From the NCBI RefSeq assembly GCF_943193065.1, contig NZ_CALPCS010000007.1, positions 1-64,000 on the forward strand: DNA of 64,000 bases, given 5' to 3'. The position numbers and the translations under genes were made by a program. The notes beneath the pieces are model-generated. The model saw only the letters and a list, made by a program, of their open reading frames with translations, searched no databases and was not told where the DNA came from. Each line of letters starts with the position of its first letter. Position 1 is the stretch's first letter. Source of the DNA: Veillonella agrestimuris (GTDB taxonomy: Bacteria > Bacillota > Negativicutes > Veillonellales > Veillonellaceae). This document shows, in pieces, positions 54,658 to 62,960 of the stretch.

Positions 54658-55783
54658 AGTACGCCTTAAAATAAATACCATCAACGACCAAATGCTAGAC
54701 TTGTTCAAAGAGCGTATGGCCCTCTCCAAAGACGTAGCAATGGCAAAAAAAGAAATGAACAAGCCTGTGTACGATCCAAAACGCGAACGCGATATTCTCG
54801 ACGAAGTAACTGTCAAAGCGGGTCCAGATATGGACTTATATGCGCGCCGATTCTTTGAATCTCTATTCAGTTTGAGCCGTACTTACCAAGCGGAGCAATT
54901 ATTCCAAGATACAGAGTTTACGCGCAAAATGAAAAAAGCCATTGAAGAGTCGCCGCAGCTTCCACCGCAACGCGGCCGCGTCGCTTGTGCCGGCGTATTT
55001 GGCAGCAATGCACAAATGGCTTGCGACCGCTTATTACCGCTTAGCCAAATCCATTATGTAACGGGCTTCCGTGCCGTCTTTGATGCTGTCGAGTCCGGCG
55101 AATGCGAATTTGGTGTATTGCCTATCGAAAATAGCTCCAACGGTTCCGTCAAAGAAGTATATGACTTATTGGAAGAGCGCAAATGCTACATCGTGCGAGG
55201 TACGAGAATGTGGATTTCTCACGATTTATTGGTCAAAAAAGGTACGCAATTAAGCGATATTCACACCATCATTTCTCATCCGCAAGCCCTCGGCCAATGT
55301 AGCCATTTCCTCGAAGGCTTAGAAGGTGTGACATTGCGTTCTTTCGACAATACTGCTCGAGCAGCTCAATTGGTAGCTGCTAGCGATGATCCAGGGGTAG
55401 CCGCTATTGCAGCGCCACAATGTGCAGAATTATATAATCTGTCCCCATTACAACGGAATATTCAAAATAGCGATAACAACTACACTCGCTTCATTTGCAT
55501 TAGTAAAAACTTTGATGTCTATCCAGGCGCTAACAAAATCTCTGTTGTCACTACTGCCACACATGCCCCTGGTGGATTAGGAGCATTGCTTACAAAATTC
55601 GCCAACATTGGTGCCAATTTAACAAAACTAGAATCGCGCCCTATTGTAGGTCACAATTTTGAATTCCTCTTCTACCTCGATGTAGAAGGCTCCTTAGCAG
55701 ATCCCAAATTATTATCGGTTCTCGCCGAATTACATGCTACACAAGATAAGTTCCGCTTGCTCGGCAACTATCCAGAACAATAA
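54644..55783 (+). CDS. pheA: Bifunctional chorismate mutase/prephenate dehydratase (P-protein)
   Basis: It converts chorismate to prephenate and then to phenylpyruvate for phenylalanine. The 379-residue protein has an AroQ chorismate mutase domain (about 1-90; MNLDEVRLKINTINDQMLDLFKERM region). The prephenate dehydratase domain (about 105-280) carries PIENSSNGSV and the NNYTRF catalytic Thr-Arg. A C-terminal ACT domain (GGLGALLTKF, ESRPI) gives Phe feedback inhibition. The start ATG at 54644 follows AGGAGA and overlaps aroC by 14 bp. Its presence in the operon explains the Phe-rich leader peptide. Confidence 0.95.
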   Translation: MNLDEVRLKINTINDQMLDLFKERMALSKDVAMAKKEMNKPVYDPKRERDILDEVTVKAGPDMDLYARRFFESLFSLSRTYQAEQLFQDTEFTRKMKKAIEESPQLPPQRGRVACAGVFGSNAQMACDRLLPLSQIHYVTGFRAVFDAVESGECEFGVLPIENSSNGSVKEVYDLLEERKCYIVRGTRMWISHDLLVKKGTQLSDIHTIISHPQALGQCSHFLEGLEGVTLRSFDNTARAAQLVAASDDPGVAAIAAPQCAELYNLSPLQRNIQNSDNNYTRFICISKNFDVYPGANKISVVTTATHAPGGLGALLTKFANIGANLTKLESRPIVGHNFEFLFYLDVEGSLADPKLLSVLAELHATQDKFRLLGNYPEQ

Positions 55784-55792
55784 GGAGGCGCT

Positions 55793-57028
55793 ATGACATT
55801 TGGTTTACTAGGCCGCAAATTGGGCCATAGCTATTCTCCTCGCATTCACAAAGCCTTAGGGAACAACGACTACCAATTGTTCGAAAAAGAACCGAGCGAA
55901 TTGGCGAACTTCTTTAACGATCCTACATTGCAAGGGATTAATATTACTATTCCTTACAAGATTCAAGCCATGGATTACTGTGCTCACATCGATGACCGAG
56001 CCAAACGCATCGGCTGCGTCAATACAATGGTGCGCACCAATGATGAGTGGTACGGGTACAATACAGATTATGATGGCTTTGTCTATACCTTAGAACATGC
56101 AGGCATTTCTGTGAAAGACAAACAATGCCTCATCTTAGGAGATGGCGCTTCATCTCAAACAGTACACGTTGCTTTAGAGGATTTAGGAGCCCGTGAGATT
56201 ATTCATCTATCTCGTCATATGGAACCACTCTATAGCGATGCAGAACGCTTTTACAACACCGCAGAAGTCATCATCAACTGCACGCCAGTGGGCATGTATC
56301 CCCATGGGCCATCGAACTTAATTGACTTGACGGAATTCACGAAAGTAGAAGGCGTAGTAGACCTCATCTATAATCCGACTCGTACAGTGCTCTTGTTACA
56401 AGCAGATATGATGGGCATCCCTTACTCTGACGGTCTCCCATTCCTCGTTGCTCAAGGCGTAGTGGCTGCCAATCATTTCCAAGGTGAAAGCTTCGGCGCC
56501 CAAGAGATTCAATCAATCTTAGAGGATATCCGAAAAGAAACAGAAAACATTATTCTCATCGGCATGCCTGGAGTCGGTAAATCGACAATAGGTAAAGCCT
56601 TAAGTGATGTTATGAATCGCCCTTGGGTAGATATCGACCATGAACTAGAAAAAGAAATTGGCCATATTTCTGCGTATATCGTAGAACACGGCGAGGAAGC
56701 ATTCCGTCTCAAGGAAACAGATATGATCGCTAAAGTGGCCAAAGAATCTGGTCATATCATTTCTACGGGAGGCGGCTGCGTGACGGTGCCAAAGAACTTT
56801 GTTCACTTACGACAAAATGGCCGCATTTACCAGCTGAAAACAGCCGTAGAAAATCTAGAAACAGAAGGCCGCGTTCTCTCTACAGGAGGTGTAGAAAAAC
56901 TGCGAGAAATCGAAGCCATTCGCACTCCGATGTACGAAGCCTTTGCACAAGTCATCGTCGATTACGATCGCAATTTAGACGAAACAGTGGCTACCATTGT
57001 AGAGGAGTTTTCTACTCATACTAGATAG
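55793..57028 (+). CDS. aroE-aroK: Fused shikimate dehydrogenase-shikimate kinase
   Basis: This is a single 411-residue polypeptide with two shikimate pathway enzymes. Residues about 1-245 form AroE: KLGHSYSPRIH, NITIPYK with the catalytic Lys, NTDYDGF with the catalytic Asp, the NADP loop GDGASS, and a final LVAQG. Residues about 255-411 form AroK: Walker A GMPGVGKSTIGK, DIDHELE and STGGGCV. Walker A lies directly in the C-terminal half, so no linker gene or frameshift is involved. AroE-AroK fusions are uncommon. It starts 9 bp after pheA. Confidence 0.95.
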   Translation: MTFGLLGRKLGHSYSPRIHKALGNNDYQLFEKEPSELANFFNDPTLQGINITIPYKIQAMDYCAHIDDRAKRIGCVNTMVRTNDEWYGYNTDYDGFVYTLEHAGISVKDKQCLILGDGASSQTVHVALEDLGAREIIHLSRHMEPLYSDAERFYNTAEVIINCTPVGMYPHGPSNLIDLTEFTKVEGVVDLIYNPTRTVLLLQADMMGIPYSDGLPFLVAQGVVAANHFQGESFGAQEIQSILEDIRKETENIILIGMPGVGKSTIGKALSDVMNRPWVDIDHELEKEIGHISAYIVEHGEEAFRLKETDMIAKVAKESGHIISTGGGCVTVPKNFVHLRQNGRIYQLKTAVENLETEGRVLSTGGVEKLREIEAIRTPMYEAFAQVIVDYDRNLDETVATIVEEFSTHTR

Positions 57029-57037
57029 CAAAGCAGT

Positions 57038-57096
57038 ATAAAAGGAGCTGTAACTAACATGTGGGTTAACCACATCGGTTACAGCTCCTTTTTAGT
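57038..57096. terminator. Terminator of the aro operon
   Basis: A 15-bp stem (AAAAGGAGCTGTAAC, 57040-57054, with GTTACAGCTCCTTTT) is topped by a second small stem GTGG/CCAC. A T run (TTTTTAGTTTTT) follows on the plus strand. A shorter T run on the minus strand may serve aroD. Confidence 0.9.
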
Positions 57097-57150
57097 TTTT
57101 CAAAATATGGCGTACTATCTCAATATAATGGATAGCACAGAAACATCTTG

Positions 57151-57945
57151 CTAATGAATGCGTTTACTTCTATGTTGTGTTTCATCAAAAATACCATCTA
57201 CATCGATAGCATCGAGGATTTTCTTCAATGTGTGAACTTCGATTTGTCCTGGAGCGGAGCTTTTACCGGCAGAGGCAAAGGTCATAGCATTGCCAAAAAC
57301 ACTGCCACAAGCCCGCGTAACGGCTCCTAATGGCCCCATAGCAATCGTAATGAGTGGATCATTAGGATAGAGGGACTTTACTTCTGCCGTTGCTGCTAAT
57401 AGATTGAGCACATCACCGCTAGTGCGCGCCATAACAGCAATTTTAGGGATATCGGCATGGAATTCTTTCATCTTCAATAAACGTCCTACAATGACTTCCC
57501 TTTCAGGCGTGCCGTTAAAGTCATGATTACTCATAACAACAGTAACATTGTGCATCTTAGCAAACTCAATAGTCCGCACCATCCGCTCTTGTTCAAAGAA
57601 CAATTCAATATCAATAGCGTCTACGAGGCCTGTCGGAATCAGACGTTCCAACATAGTGAAATACTCCTCTGTGGAAATCGTCTTTTCCCCACCTTCCCCT
57701 TTTGTACGCCATGTAAAGAGCAACCCACGACCCTTCAACTTCGGTTTAATGAGCATTAACAATTGAATGATCGCGTCCATAGAACGAGCCCGCTCAAAAT
57801 AATCTATGCGTAGCTCTACGATGTGGCATGCTAAATTACAAGCTACATCAATAGCATCTAAGATTTCTTTTTCTGTCACTCCCACGATAGGGATACAAAT
57901 TTTAGTACCTTTTTCGCCGAGTACAGCTTGACCGATACGAACCAT
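57151..57945 (-). CDS. aroD: Type I 3-dehydroquinate dehydratase
   Basis: It dehydrates 3-dehydroquinate to 3-dehydroshikimate via a Schiff base. The 264-residue protein has VELRIDYFERA, the catalytic His in SNHDFNGTP and the Schiff-base Lys in IPKIAVMAR, then MGPLGAVTRA. It is convergent with the aroF-aroEK operon and supplies the one shikimate step missing there. AAAGGAGG precedes the ATG. An MFS transporter gene lies 60 bp upstream on the same strand, so aroD may also work in uptake of dehydroquinate, quinate or shikimate. Confidence 0.95.
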   Translation of the reverse strand: MVRIGQAVLGEKGTKICIPIVGVTEKEILDAIDVACNLACHIVELRIDYFERARSMDAIIQLLMLIKPKLKGRGLLFTWRTKGEGGEKTISTEEYFTMLERLIPTGLVDAIDIELFFEQERMVRTIEFAKMHNVTVVMSNHDFNGTPEREVIVGRLLKMKEFHADIPKIAVMARTSGDVLNLLAATAEVKSLYPNDPLITIAMGPLGAVTRACGSVFGNAMTFASAGKSSAPGQIEVHTLKKILDAIDVDGIFDETQHRSKRIH

Positions 57946-58005
57946 AGGTTGCCTCCTTTCTGCCCTGAAAGAGCAAAATGCCTTACATGATATACTGATA
58001 GTTTC

Positions 58006-59229
58006 CTAGTCTTTCCGCAAACGAACGAAGAACAACGCAATAGCGCCTAGTACAGGGGCTACAGCGATGGACATGAGCGCATATTGATAGTTCCCTGTGA
58101 AAGTCAACACTTGGCTCAACAACATAGGCGCTAACATTACGCCGATTTGGTTAAATAAATTAACAAAACCTGCTGTCGTACCGCGCAAACGCGGTTCTGC
58201 AGATTGCACCACAAGAGCATTGGTAAGGGCGCTATGCATAAAAGCCCCTACCCCCAAAATAGGCCCTACAATGAAGAGCATATCTACATTGGTAGTACTC
58301 GCAAAAAGAATCAACGCCGGTGCAAATAAGAACATAACGAGAGCTGCTAAGTGGTTTTTCTTAATAGGCAATAAATCCGATAAAATACCGATTGTCGGTT
58401 TTGCAATCAAAGCTGCTGTACCGAAAGCACTCATCACTTGGCCTGCGTAAATTGCCGTTACACCAAGCTGTTTTACCATATATAAATTGGCCCATTGCGT
58501 TACGCCCCACGTCGTACCAGTAGCGAAGAACCCTGCAATAGCAAGGAATTTAATATTTCGATTCTGGAGGATATGACGCAAGTTATCTTTCAAAGATGGT
58601 TTCTCTGTCAGGTCTACACCACCATCTTCTAGTGCACGTTGCGCCAAAACTTCAGCACTCGGTTTGCGTACTGTAAAGTAACTCAATAATAACACTAATA
58701 GAGGTAATGCCGCTGTCACAAGGAAAGCCATTTGCCAACCGTAATAAGTGGCCACAACAGGTGCGTATAAGTTAACCGTCGTAATACCAAAAGAGGTGCA
58801 ACTCATGAAAATCCCTACCGCTGCACCACGTTGGTTCGGTCCAAAATGATCCCCTAATGCACTTAAGCAAGATGCTTGTACAGGACCAGATGCAATGCCA
58901 AGCAAGAAGCGCAATACCCATCCGTATGTATAACTATCGATGGTACTCATAAGGGCCGTTACAATAGACATGCTAAGTAAGCTGAATAAAATCGTCTTCC
59001 GATAACCGATGCGATCCGCCAATATACCGCCTGGTAGTACCGCCAATGCGTACCCCAAATAGAAGGCCGATAAATACGACGTCCCCATTTGCGGCGTAAA
59101 GTTCAGCGCTTCATTAACGATAGGCATCACCGAAGACCAAGACAACCGGACTACGAAACTAATCAAAAACGTAAGCCATACACTGATTAAAATTAACAAT
59201 TGCGTTCTAGAAAAATTAAGTCTCCCCAT
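58006..59229 (-). CDS. MFS transporter, anion:cation symporter type
   Basis: This 407-residue protein has about twelve helices. LGYALAVLPGGILADRIGYRKT is the motif A loop, and the ACS-like pattern LGDHFGPNQRGAAVGIFMSC follows. Family members carry organic anions such as glucarate, phthalate, hexuronates or quinate. Its position directly upstream of aroD suggests a dehydroquinate/shikimate/quinate uptake role, but this is only inferred. The ATG at 59229 is supported by AAAGGAG; the longer frame begins at a TTG inside this signal. A tRNA-Ser terminator lies upstream. Confidence 0.82.
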   Translation of the reverse strand: MGRLNFSRTQLLILISVWLTFLISFVVRLSWSSVMPIVNEALNFTPQMGTSYLSAFYLGYALAVLPGGILADRIGYRKTILFSLLSMSIVTALMSTIDSYTYGWVLRFLLGIASGPVQASCLSALGDHFGPNQRGAAVGIFMSCTSFGITTVNLYAPVVATYYGWQMAFLVTAALPLLVLLLSYFTVRKPSAEVLAQRALEDGGVDLTEKPSLKDNLRHILQNRNIKFLAIAGFFATGTTWGVTQWANLYMVKQLGVTAIYAGQVMSAFGTAALIAKPTIGILSDLLPIKKNHLAALVMFLFAPALILFASTTNVDMLFIVGPILGVGAFMHSALTNALVVQSAEPRLRGTTAGFVNLFNQIGVMLAPMLLSQVLTFTGNYQYALMSIAVAPVLGAIALFFVRLRKD

Positions 59230-59285
59230 ACTAACTCCTTTCAATATATCAATTATTTATTATTATATGAATTACTTGCCATAAT

Positions 59286-59326
59286 GTAAATAAAAATACC
59301 CCTACTAGTTACACTAATAGAGGTAA
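59286..59326 (-). terminator. Terminator of tRNA-Ser
   Basis: A 13-bp stem (59297-59309 with 59313-59325, two G-U pairs) with loop GTA is followed on the minus strand by TTTTTATTT. It sits 28 bp beyond the tRNA 3' end. Confidence 0.85.
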
Positions 59327-59352
59327 ATAAATAGTATATGATATTAATTTAA

Positions 59353-59441
59353 TGGCGGAGAGGGTGGGATTCGAACCCACGGCCCCTTGCGGAGTCACTG
59401 GTTTTCAAGACCAGCTCCTTAAACCACTCGGACACCTCTCC
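59353..59441 (-). tRNA. tRNA-Ser (anticodon UGA)
   Basis: The minus strand reads GGAGAGGTGTCCGAGTGG at the 5' end and CCCTCTCCGCCA at the 3' end, giving a 7-bp acceptor stem and encoded CCA. The anticodon arm CTGGT-CTTGAAA-ACCAG shows TGA at 59405-59407, which reads UCA codons. The long variable arm (GACTCCGCAAGGGGCC) is typical of serine tRNAs. GGTTCGAATCC is the T loop. Length is 89 nt with CCA. Confidence 0.97.
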
Positions 59442-59554
59442 ATGATGTACCATTATAGCAGATATTTCATATATGTGGCAATAATAAATCACCTATATCG
59501 TTCATAAGACTTTGTTCCTTTTAAAAATATGCGATATTCCAACATATAAGCAAA

Positions 59555-59599
59555 ATAAAAGCCATAGACTTAGCTCTAAAATAAGTCTATGGCTTTTCC
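59555..59599 (-). terminator. Terminator of the dedA-glycosyltransferase operon
   Basis: A perfect 16-bp stem (59557-59572 with 59582-59597), with a loop of nine bases, is followed on the minus strand by TTTTATTTTG. It lies just past the glycosyltransferase stop codon. Confidence 0.9.
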
Positions 59600-59632
59600 T
59601 ATAACAGAAATTTTTATAGGATAACTGTCATC

Positions 59633-61237
59633 TTACTGTGCACCATGTAACACATAAATAGTGCTACGTCCTACGGTGCTATACATCGTAGCGTACGGTG
59701 CAATAGAGGAGTTGTTAAAACGAGTTAATTCTCCTTTAGGAACGATAATCATCTTCGCCGGACCTTGCGACAAGACTTTTACAAAATCATCCTCTCCGAT
59801 TTGCTCCATAAGATATTTTTTATCCCACTCTTCGCTTCGTTTTTTATCGTCTTTTTCATTACCATTAATTTTAACAATATCTTTACCTGTGTAGTACACC
59901 GCAGATGCACTATACCCATTAAAGTAATAAATATCACCGTTAAAGCTTTCAATGATAGGCAAAATTTCTACTGAACTGCGTTGACGCACTAAACTAGATA
60001 ATCCTTCTACAACGACTACAGAGGAAATAAAGATAGAGCCAATAACGATGGTAGCCAATAAGGAATAGGCTTTTCGTTGCCACCAGAACCATAACAAAGC
60101 AATAACAGCCATAGAAGCAAAAACATAAAGCAATCCGTAATAGCCCCATGGCGCTACAAAAGTAGCTCCTACGAAAGCAACCCATAAGAGCAATGTAGGC
60201 CCCATAACAATCCACCATACATAACGGGGCCGCTCTGGTGAAATAGCTTTCACAACGCCTATGGTAGCCATAACACTGAAAGGAACCACACTAATGAACG
60301 TATACAAAGGATATTTCGTAGCCATCAAGGTGTAAAACAAGACTGTGCCCACGCCCCAACACATATTGTACACATAGTACGGTTGTTTTTCTTTAAATCC
60401 TACTATCATACCGTAAATAACGGCACCTGTCCACGGTAAAGAGGCACCCAAGAAGATAGGTAAGTAATACCACCATACATTATCTTCTGGATGTTCTGAC
60501 TGAGTGGCACGCGTCACATTATGTAAACCTAAGAACCCATCGATAAAGTCTTGACCATGCGTACTATACATATAACCATACCACGGCAATACAACGATGA
60601 GGAAAGCCAAAATGCCACGCCAATCAAAGAGGCGCGCAAAGATATGCTTTGAACGCTTCATAAGAGCAAAAACAAATAGTATTGCCCCAGGTAATACGAG
60701 GGCTACAGGGCCCTTTGTAAGAACGCCTAATCCAGAAAAGATATACGCAATGACCATGGCTCTCGGCGAGTTTTCAGTTAAACCGATATAAGCATAGGCC
60801 ATAACCATAATCGTCGTATAGAGCAGTACCATATCGGTAATGATACCATGAGCCACTGCCCAAAACATCAGAGATGTGCCTAAAATGGATGAGGCTAACA
60901 AACCTATTAACCAGCGACCACTAATATAGCGAACCGCTTGGAACATAGTAGCTACTGATAACGCACCAAATATAGCACTTGGCAAGCGCGGCACCCAATC
61001 AGCGAAACCAAAAATTTTATAGCACAACGCAATGAGCCAATAAATCATAATAGGCTTATCAAACCAATAGGTACCATAAATTTGTGGGGACAACCAATCA
61101 CCGGATAAGACCATTTCTTTCGCCGTTAAAGCATAATTTGATTCAACAGGATCTGTTACGGGTAAAATGTGGTTCCCTACGACAAAACACAAAAGCCAAA
61201 CAATAAATAATACAGGCGTTAAACGAAATAGTTTCAT
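59633..61237 (-). CDS. ArnT-like GT-C glycosyltransferase (GT39/83 family)
   Basis: This 534-residue polytopic membrane protein has about 11-12 hydrophobic segments. The first extracytoplasmic loop carries PVTDPVESNYALTAKEM, the acidic catalytic loop of PMT/ArnT-type enzymes, followed by TYWFDKPIMIYW. Such enzymes move a sugar from undecaprenyl phosphate to lipid A, glycans or proteins. In a diderm, lipid A modification is a natural guess, but the donor and acceptor are unknown. It is 9 bp downstream of dedA in the same operon, and AAGGAG precedes the ATG. Confidence 0.85.
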   Translation of the reverse strand: MKLFRLTPVLFIVWLLCFVVGNHILPVTDPVESNYALTAKEMVLSGDWLSPQIYGTYWFDKPIMIYWLIALCYKIFGFADWVPRLPSAIFGALSVATMFQAVRYISGRWLIGLLASSILGTSLMFWAVAHGIITDMVLLYTTIMVMAYAYIGLTENSPRAMVIAYIFSGLGVLTKGPVALVLPGAILFVFALMKRSKHIFARLFDWRGILAFLIVVLPWYGYMYSTHGQDFIDGFLGLHNVTRATQSEHPEDNVWWYYLPIFLGASLPWTGAVIYGMIVGFKEKQPYYVYNMCWGVGTVLFYTLMATKYPLYTFISVVPFSVMATIGVVKAISPERPRYVWWIVMGPTLLLWVAFVGATFVAPWGYYGLLYVFASMAVIALLWFWWQRKAYSLLATIVIGSIFISSVVVVEGLSSLVRQRSSVEILPIIESFNGDIYYFNGYSASAVYYTGKDIVKINGNEKDDKKRSEEWDKKYLMEQIGEDDFVKVLSQGPAKMIIVPKGELTRFNNSSIAPYATMYSTVGRSTIYVLHGAQ

Positions 61238-61246
61238 AAAAACTCC

Positions 61247-61840
61247 TTACGATTTACGTCGGTTGCGATAGTATTTAAAGCCAAAGAATGCAGCAATAAT
61301 AACGAATACAACTACCATAACAATTAATAATTCATGATTATATTCAATCAAATCTTGCCAATTATCACCTAACACTTTGCCAAGATAGACGAGCAAAATT
61401 GTCCATGGTATGGTCCCAAGAATAGTCCAAATGATGAAGTGCCACATTGGATAGCGCGCCATACCTGCAGGAAAGGAAATAAATGTACGAATACCTGGCA
61501 ATAAACGGCCTACAAATACAGCTGTCCCACCGTGTTTGTTGAATAATTTTTCTGCTAGTTCAAATTTATGCTCATTAAAGAACACGTATTTACCGTATTT
61601 TAACAATAATGGGCGACCACCGTATTCCCCCATCCAATAGGACAATACCGATCCCACAATACCTGCTAAAGTACCGACCACAATGGTCGTATTCATTTCG
61701 AATACTCCTTGGGCCACCAAATAGCCTGCAAAGCCTAATATAATTTCACTAGGAATCGGTACATTGGCATTTTCTAGCACCATAGCAATAAACATAGCTG
61801 TATACCCGTAGGTTTCCATAAAGGCAATAATATAGTCCAC
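61247..61840 (-). CDS. DedA-family membrane protein
   Basis: This 197-residue protein has about five hydrophobic segments. The DedA blocks are ENANVPIPSEIILGFAGYLV, FNKHGGTAVFVGRLLPGIRTFISFPAGMARY and a C-terminal helix with basic tail. Some DedA proteins flip undecaprenyl phosphate or help maintain proton motive force and polymyxin resistance. The neighbouring ArnT-like transferase, which would use undecaprenyl-phosphate-linked sugar, fits carrier recycling. The start codon is GTG, with GAGGT seven bases before. A 7-bp inverted repeat lies 32 bp upstream. Confidence 0.9.
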   Translation of the reverse strand: MDYIIAFMETYGYTAMFIAMVLENANVPIPSEIILGFAGYLVAQGVFEMNTTIVVGTLAGIVGSVLSYWMGEYGGRPLLLKYGKYVFFNEHKFELAEKLFNKHGGTAVFVGRLLPGIRTFISFPAGMARYPMWHFIIWTILGTIPWTILLVYLGKVLGDNWQDLIEYNHELLIVMVVVFVIIAAFFGFKYYRNRRKS

Positions 61841-61871
61841 TTGATTTACCTCAACTTCTATATACTAACTC

Positions 61872-61903
61872 AGCGCCTTCTCTTTTCTGAAAGTATAGGC
61901 GCT
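61872..61903. repeat. Inverted repeat upstream of dedA
   Basis: The arms AGCGCCT (61872-61878) and AGGCGCT (61897-61903) flank an 18-bp spacer. The position, just upstream of the dedA ribosome binding site, fits an operator or a 5' UTR hairpin. There is no T run, so it is not a terminator. Confidence 0.4.
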
Positions 61904-61979
61904 ACTAACTAACTACTATAGTAGCTATATACTTTCTATTCTACCATAAAGAAAAGACCCTCACCACCGCAGAAATACA

Positions 61980-62030
61980 AAAGAGGCTGTAACGAGAACA
62001 TCTATAATTAGCGTTCTGTTACAGCCCCTT
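61980..62030 (-). terminator. Terminator of the fumarate reductase operon
   Basis: The stem AAGAGGCTGTAAC with GTTACAGCCCCTT (one mismatch) is continued by AGAAC/GTTCT. A T-rich run, TTTTGTATTTC, follows on the minus strand. It lies about 55 bp past the HdrB-like subunit gene. Confidence 0.82.
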
Positions 62031-62084
62031 CTGCATTATATTAGTTATAAGGGAGAACTAAGTATAATATTGTATTCTTAGGAA

Positions 62085-62960
62085 TTAACCTACGAATTTA
62101 GTTACTGCTGCAGTATCAGTTAAGTGGCGTTTAGGCATACCCATTTCTTCTGGGGAAATACCTAATGCTAAGCCAACTAATTGAGACATATGTAAGATTG
62201 GCATATCAGTGTCTGCACCTACTACTGCTTTTGCTTCTTTTTGGAACATATCCAATTGCATTTGGCAAAGTGGGCAAGGAGTTACTACGCAATCAGCACC
62301 TTCTGTAGCTGCATCTTTATTGATGGAGCCAGTCATTTGCATTACGGAATCATGTGCAGGGTATACAGCATGGAAACCGCAGCAATCGAGTTTACGAGAG
62401 AAGTCGATTGGTGTAGCACCGATAGCAGTAATCAAATCAGCTAAAGATGTAGGCATTTGATAATCTTCGAAGCCCATTTCTTCTTGAGGGCGAAGAATAT
62501 GACAACCATAATATTCAGCTACACGTAAACCAGTTAATGGTTTTACGATTTTTTCTTTCAATTTGTCCAAACCGTAGTCGCGAATCAATACCCATAAGAA
62601 ATGAGTGATATCAATATTACCGCGGTATTGTTTACCGATTTGAGCTAATTTTTTGTTCACTTCTTCTTTTTCTTTTTCGCTTTTATCTAATTCATTTTTA
62701 GCTTCGCGAAGCATTAAAGTACAAGTGTTACATACAGTTAAAAGGTTTAACCCTTTTTCTTCTGCTAAGGCAATATTACGAGCGTTAGTAGCTAAAGCAA
62801 CTTCAGGGGAGATATCTTGAACGTGGGACGCACCACAGCAAGTCCAACCATCAAGTTCTTCTAATTCGATACCCAATTTTTTAGCTACTGCAACAGTTGC
62901 TAAGTAGTCTTCTTTTGCTGCAGCTTCAAGCACACAGCCAGGGAAAAATGCATATTTCAT
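62085..62960 (-). CDS. HdrB-like cysteine-rich subunit of fumarate reductase/succinate dehydrogenase (SdhE/MfrE type)
   Basis: This 291-residue cytoplasmic protein has two CCG domains: CVLEAA with GWTCCGASHVQ and CNTCTLMLRE, then EYYGCHIL with LDCCGFHAVYPAHDS and TPCPLCQMQ. These ligate the unusual [4Fe-4S] centres of heterodisulfide-reductase-like subunits. In SdhABE/Mfr enzymes this subunit replaces the haem-bearing membrane anchor and connects to the quinone. Its start codon overlaps the stop of the iron-sulfur subunit gene by one base. A coiled, charged segment (about 90-125) joins the domains. Confidence 0.85.
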   Translation of the reverse strand: MKYAFFPGCVLEAAAKEDYLATVAVAKKLGIELEELDGWTCCGASHVQDISPEVALATNARNIALAEEKGLNLLTVCNTCTLMLREAKNELDKSEKEKEEVNKKLAQIGKQYRGNIDITHFLWVLIRDYGLDKLKEKIVKPLTGLRVAEYYGCHILRPQEEMGFEDYQMPTSLADLITAIGATPIDFSRKLDCCGFHAVYPAHDSVMQMTGSINKDAATEGADCVVTPCPLCQMQLDMFQKEAKAVVGADTDMPILHMSQLVGLALGISPEEMGMPKRHLTDTAAVTKFVG

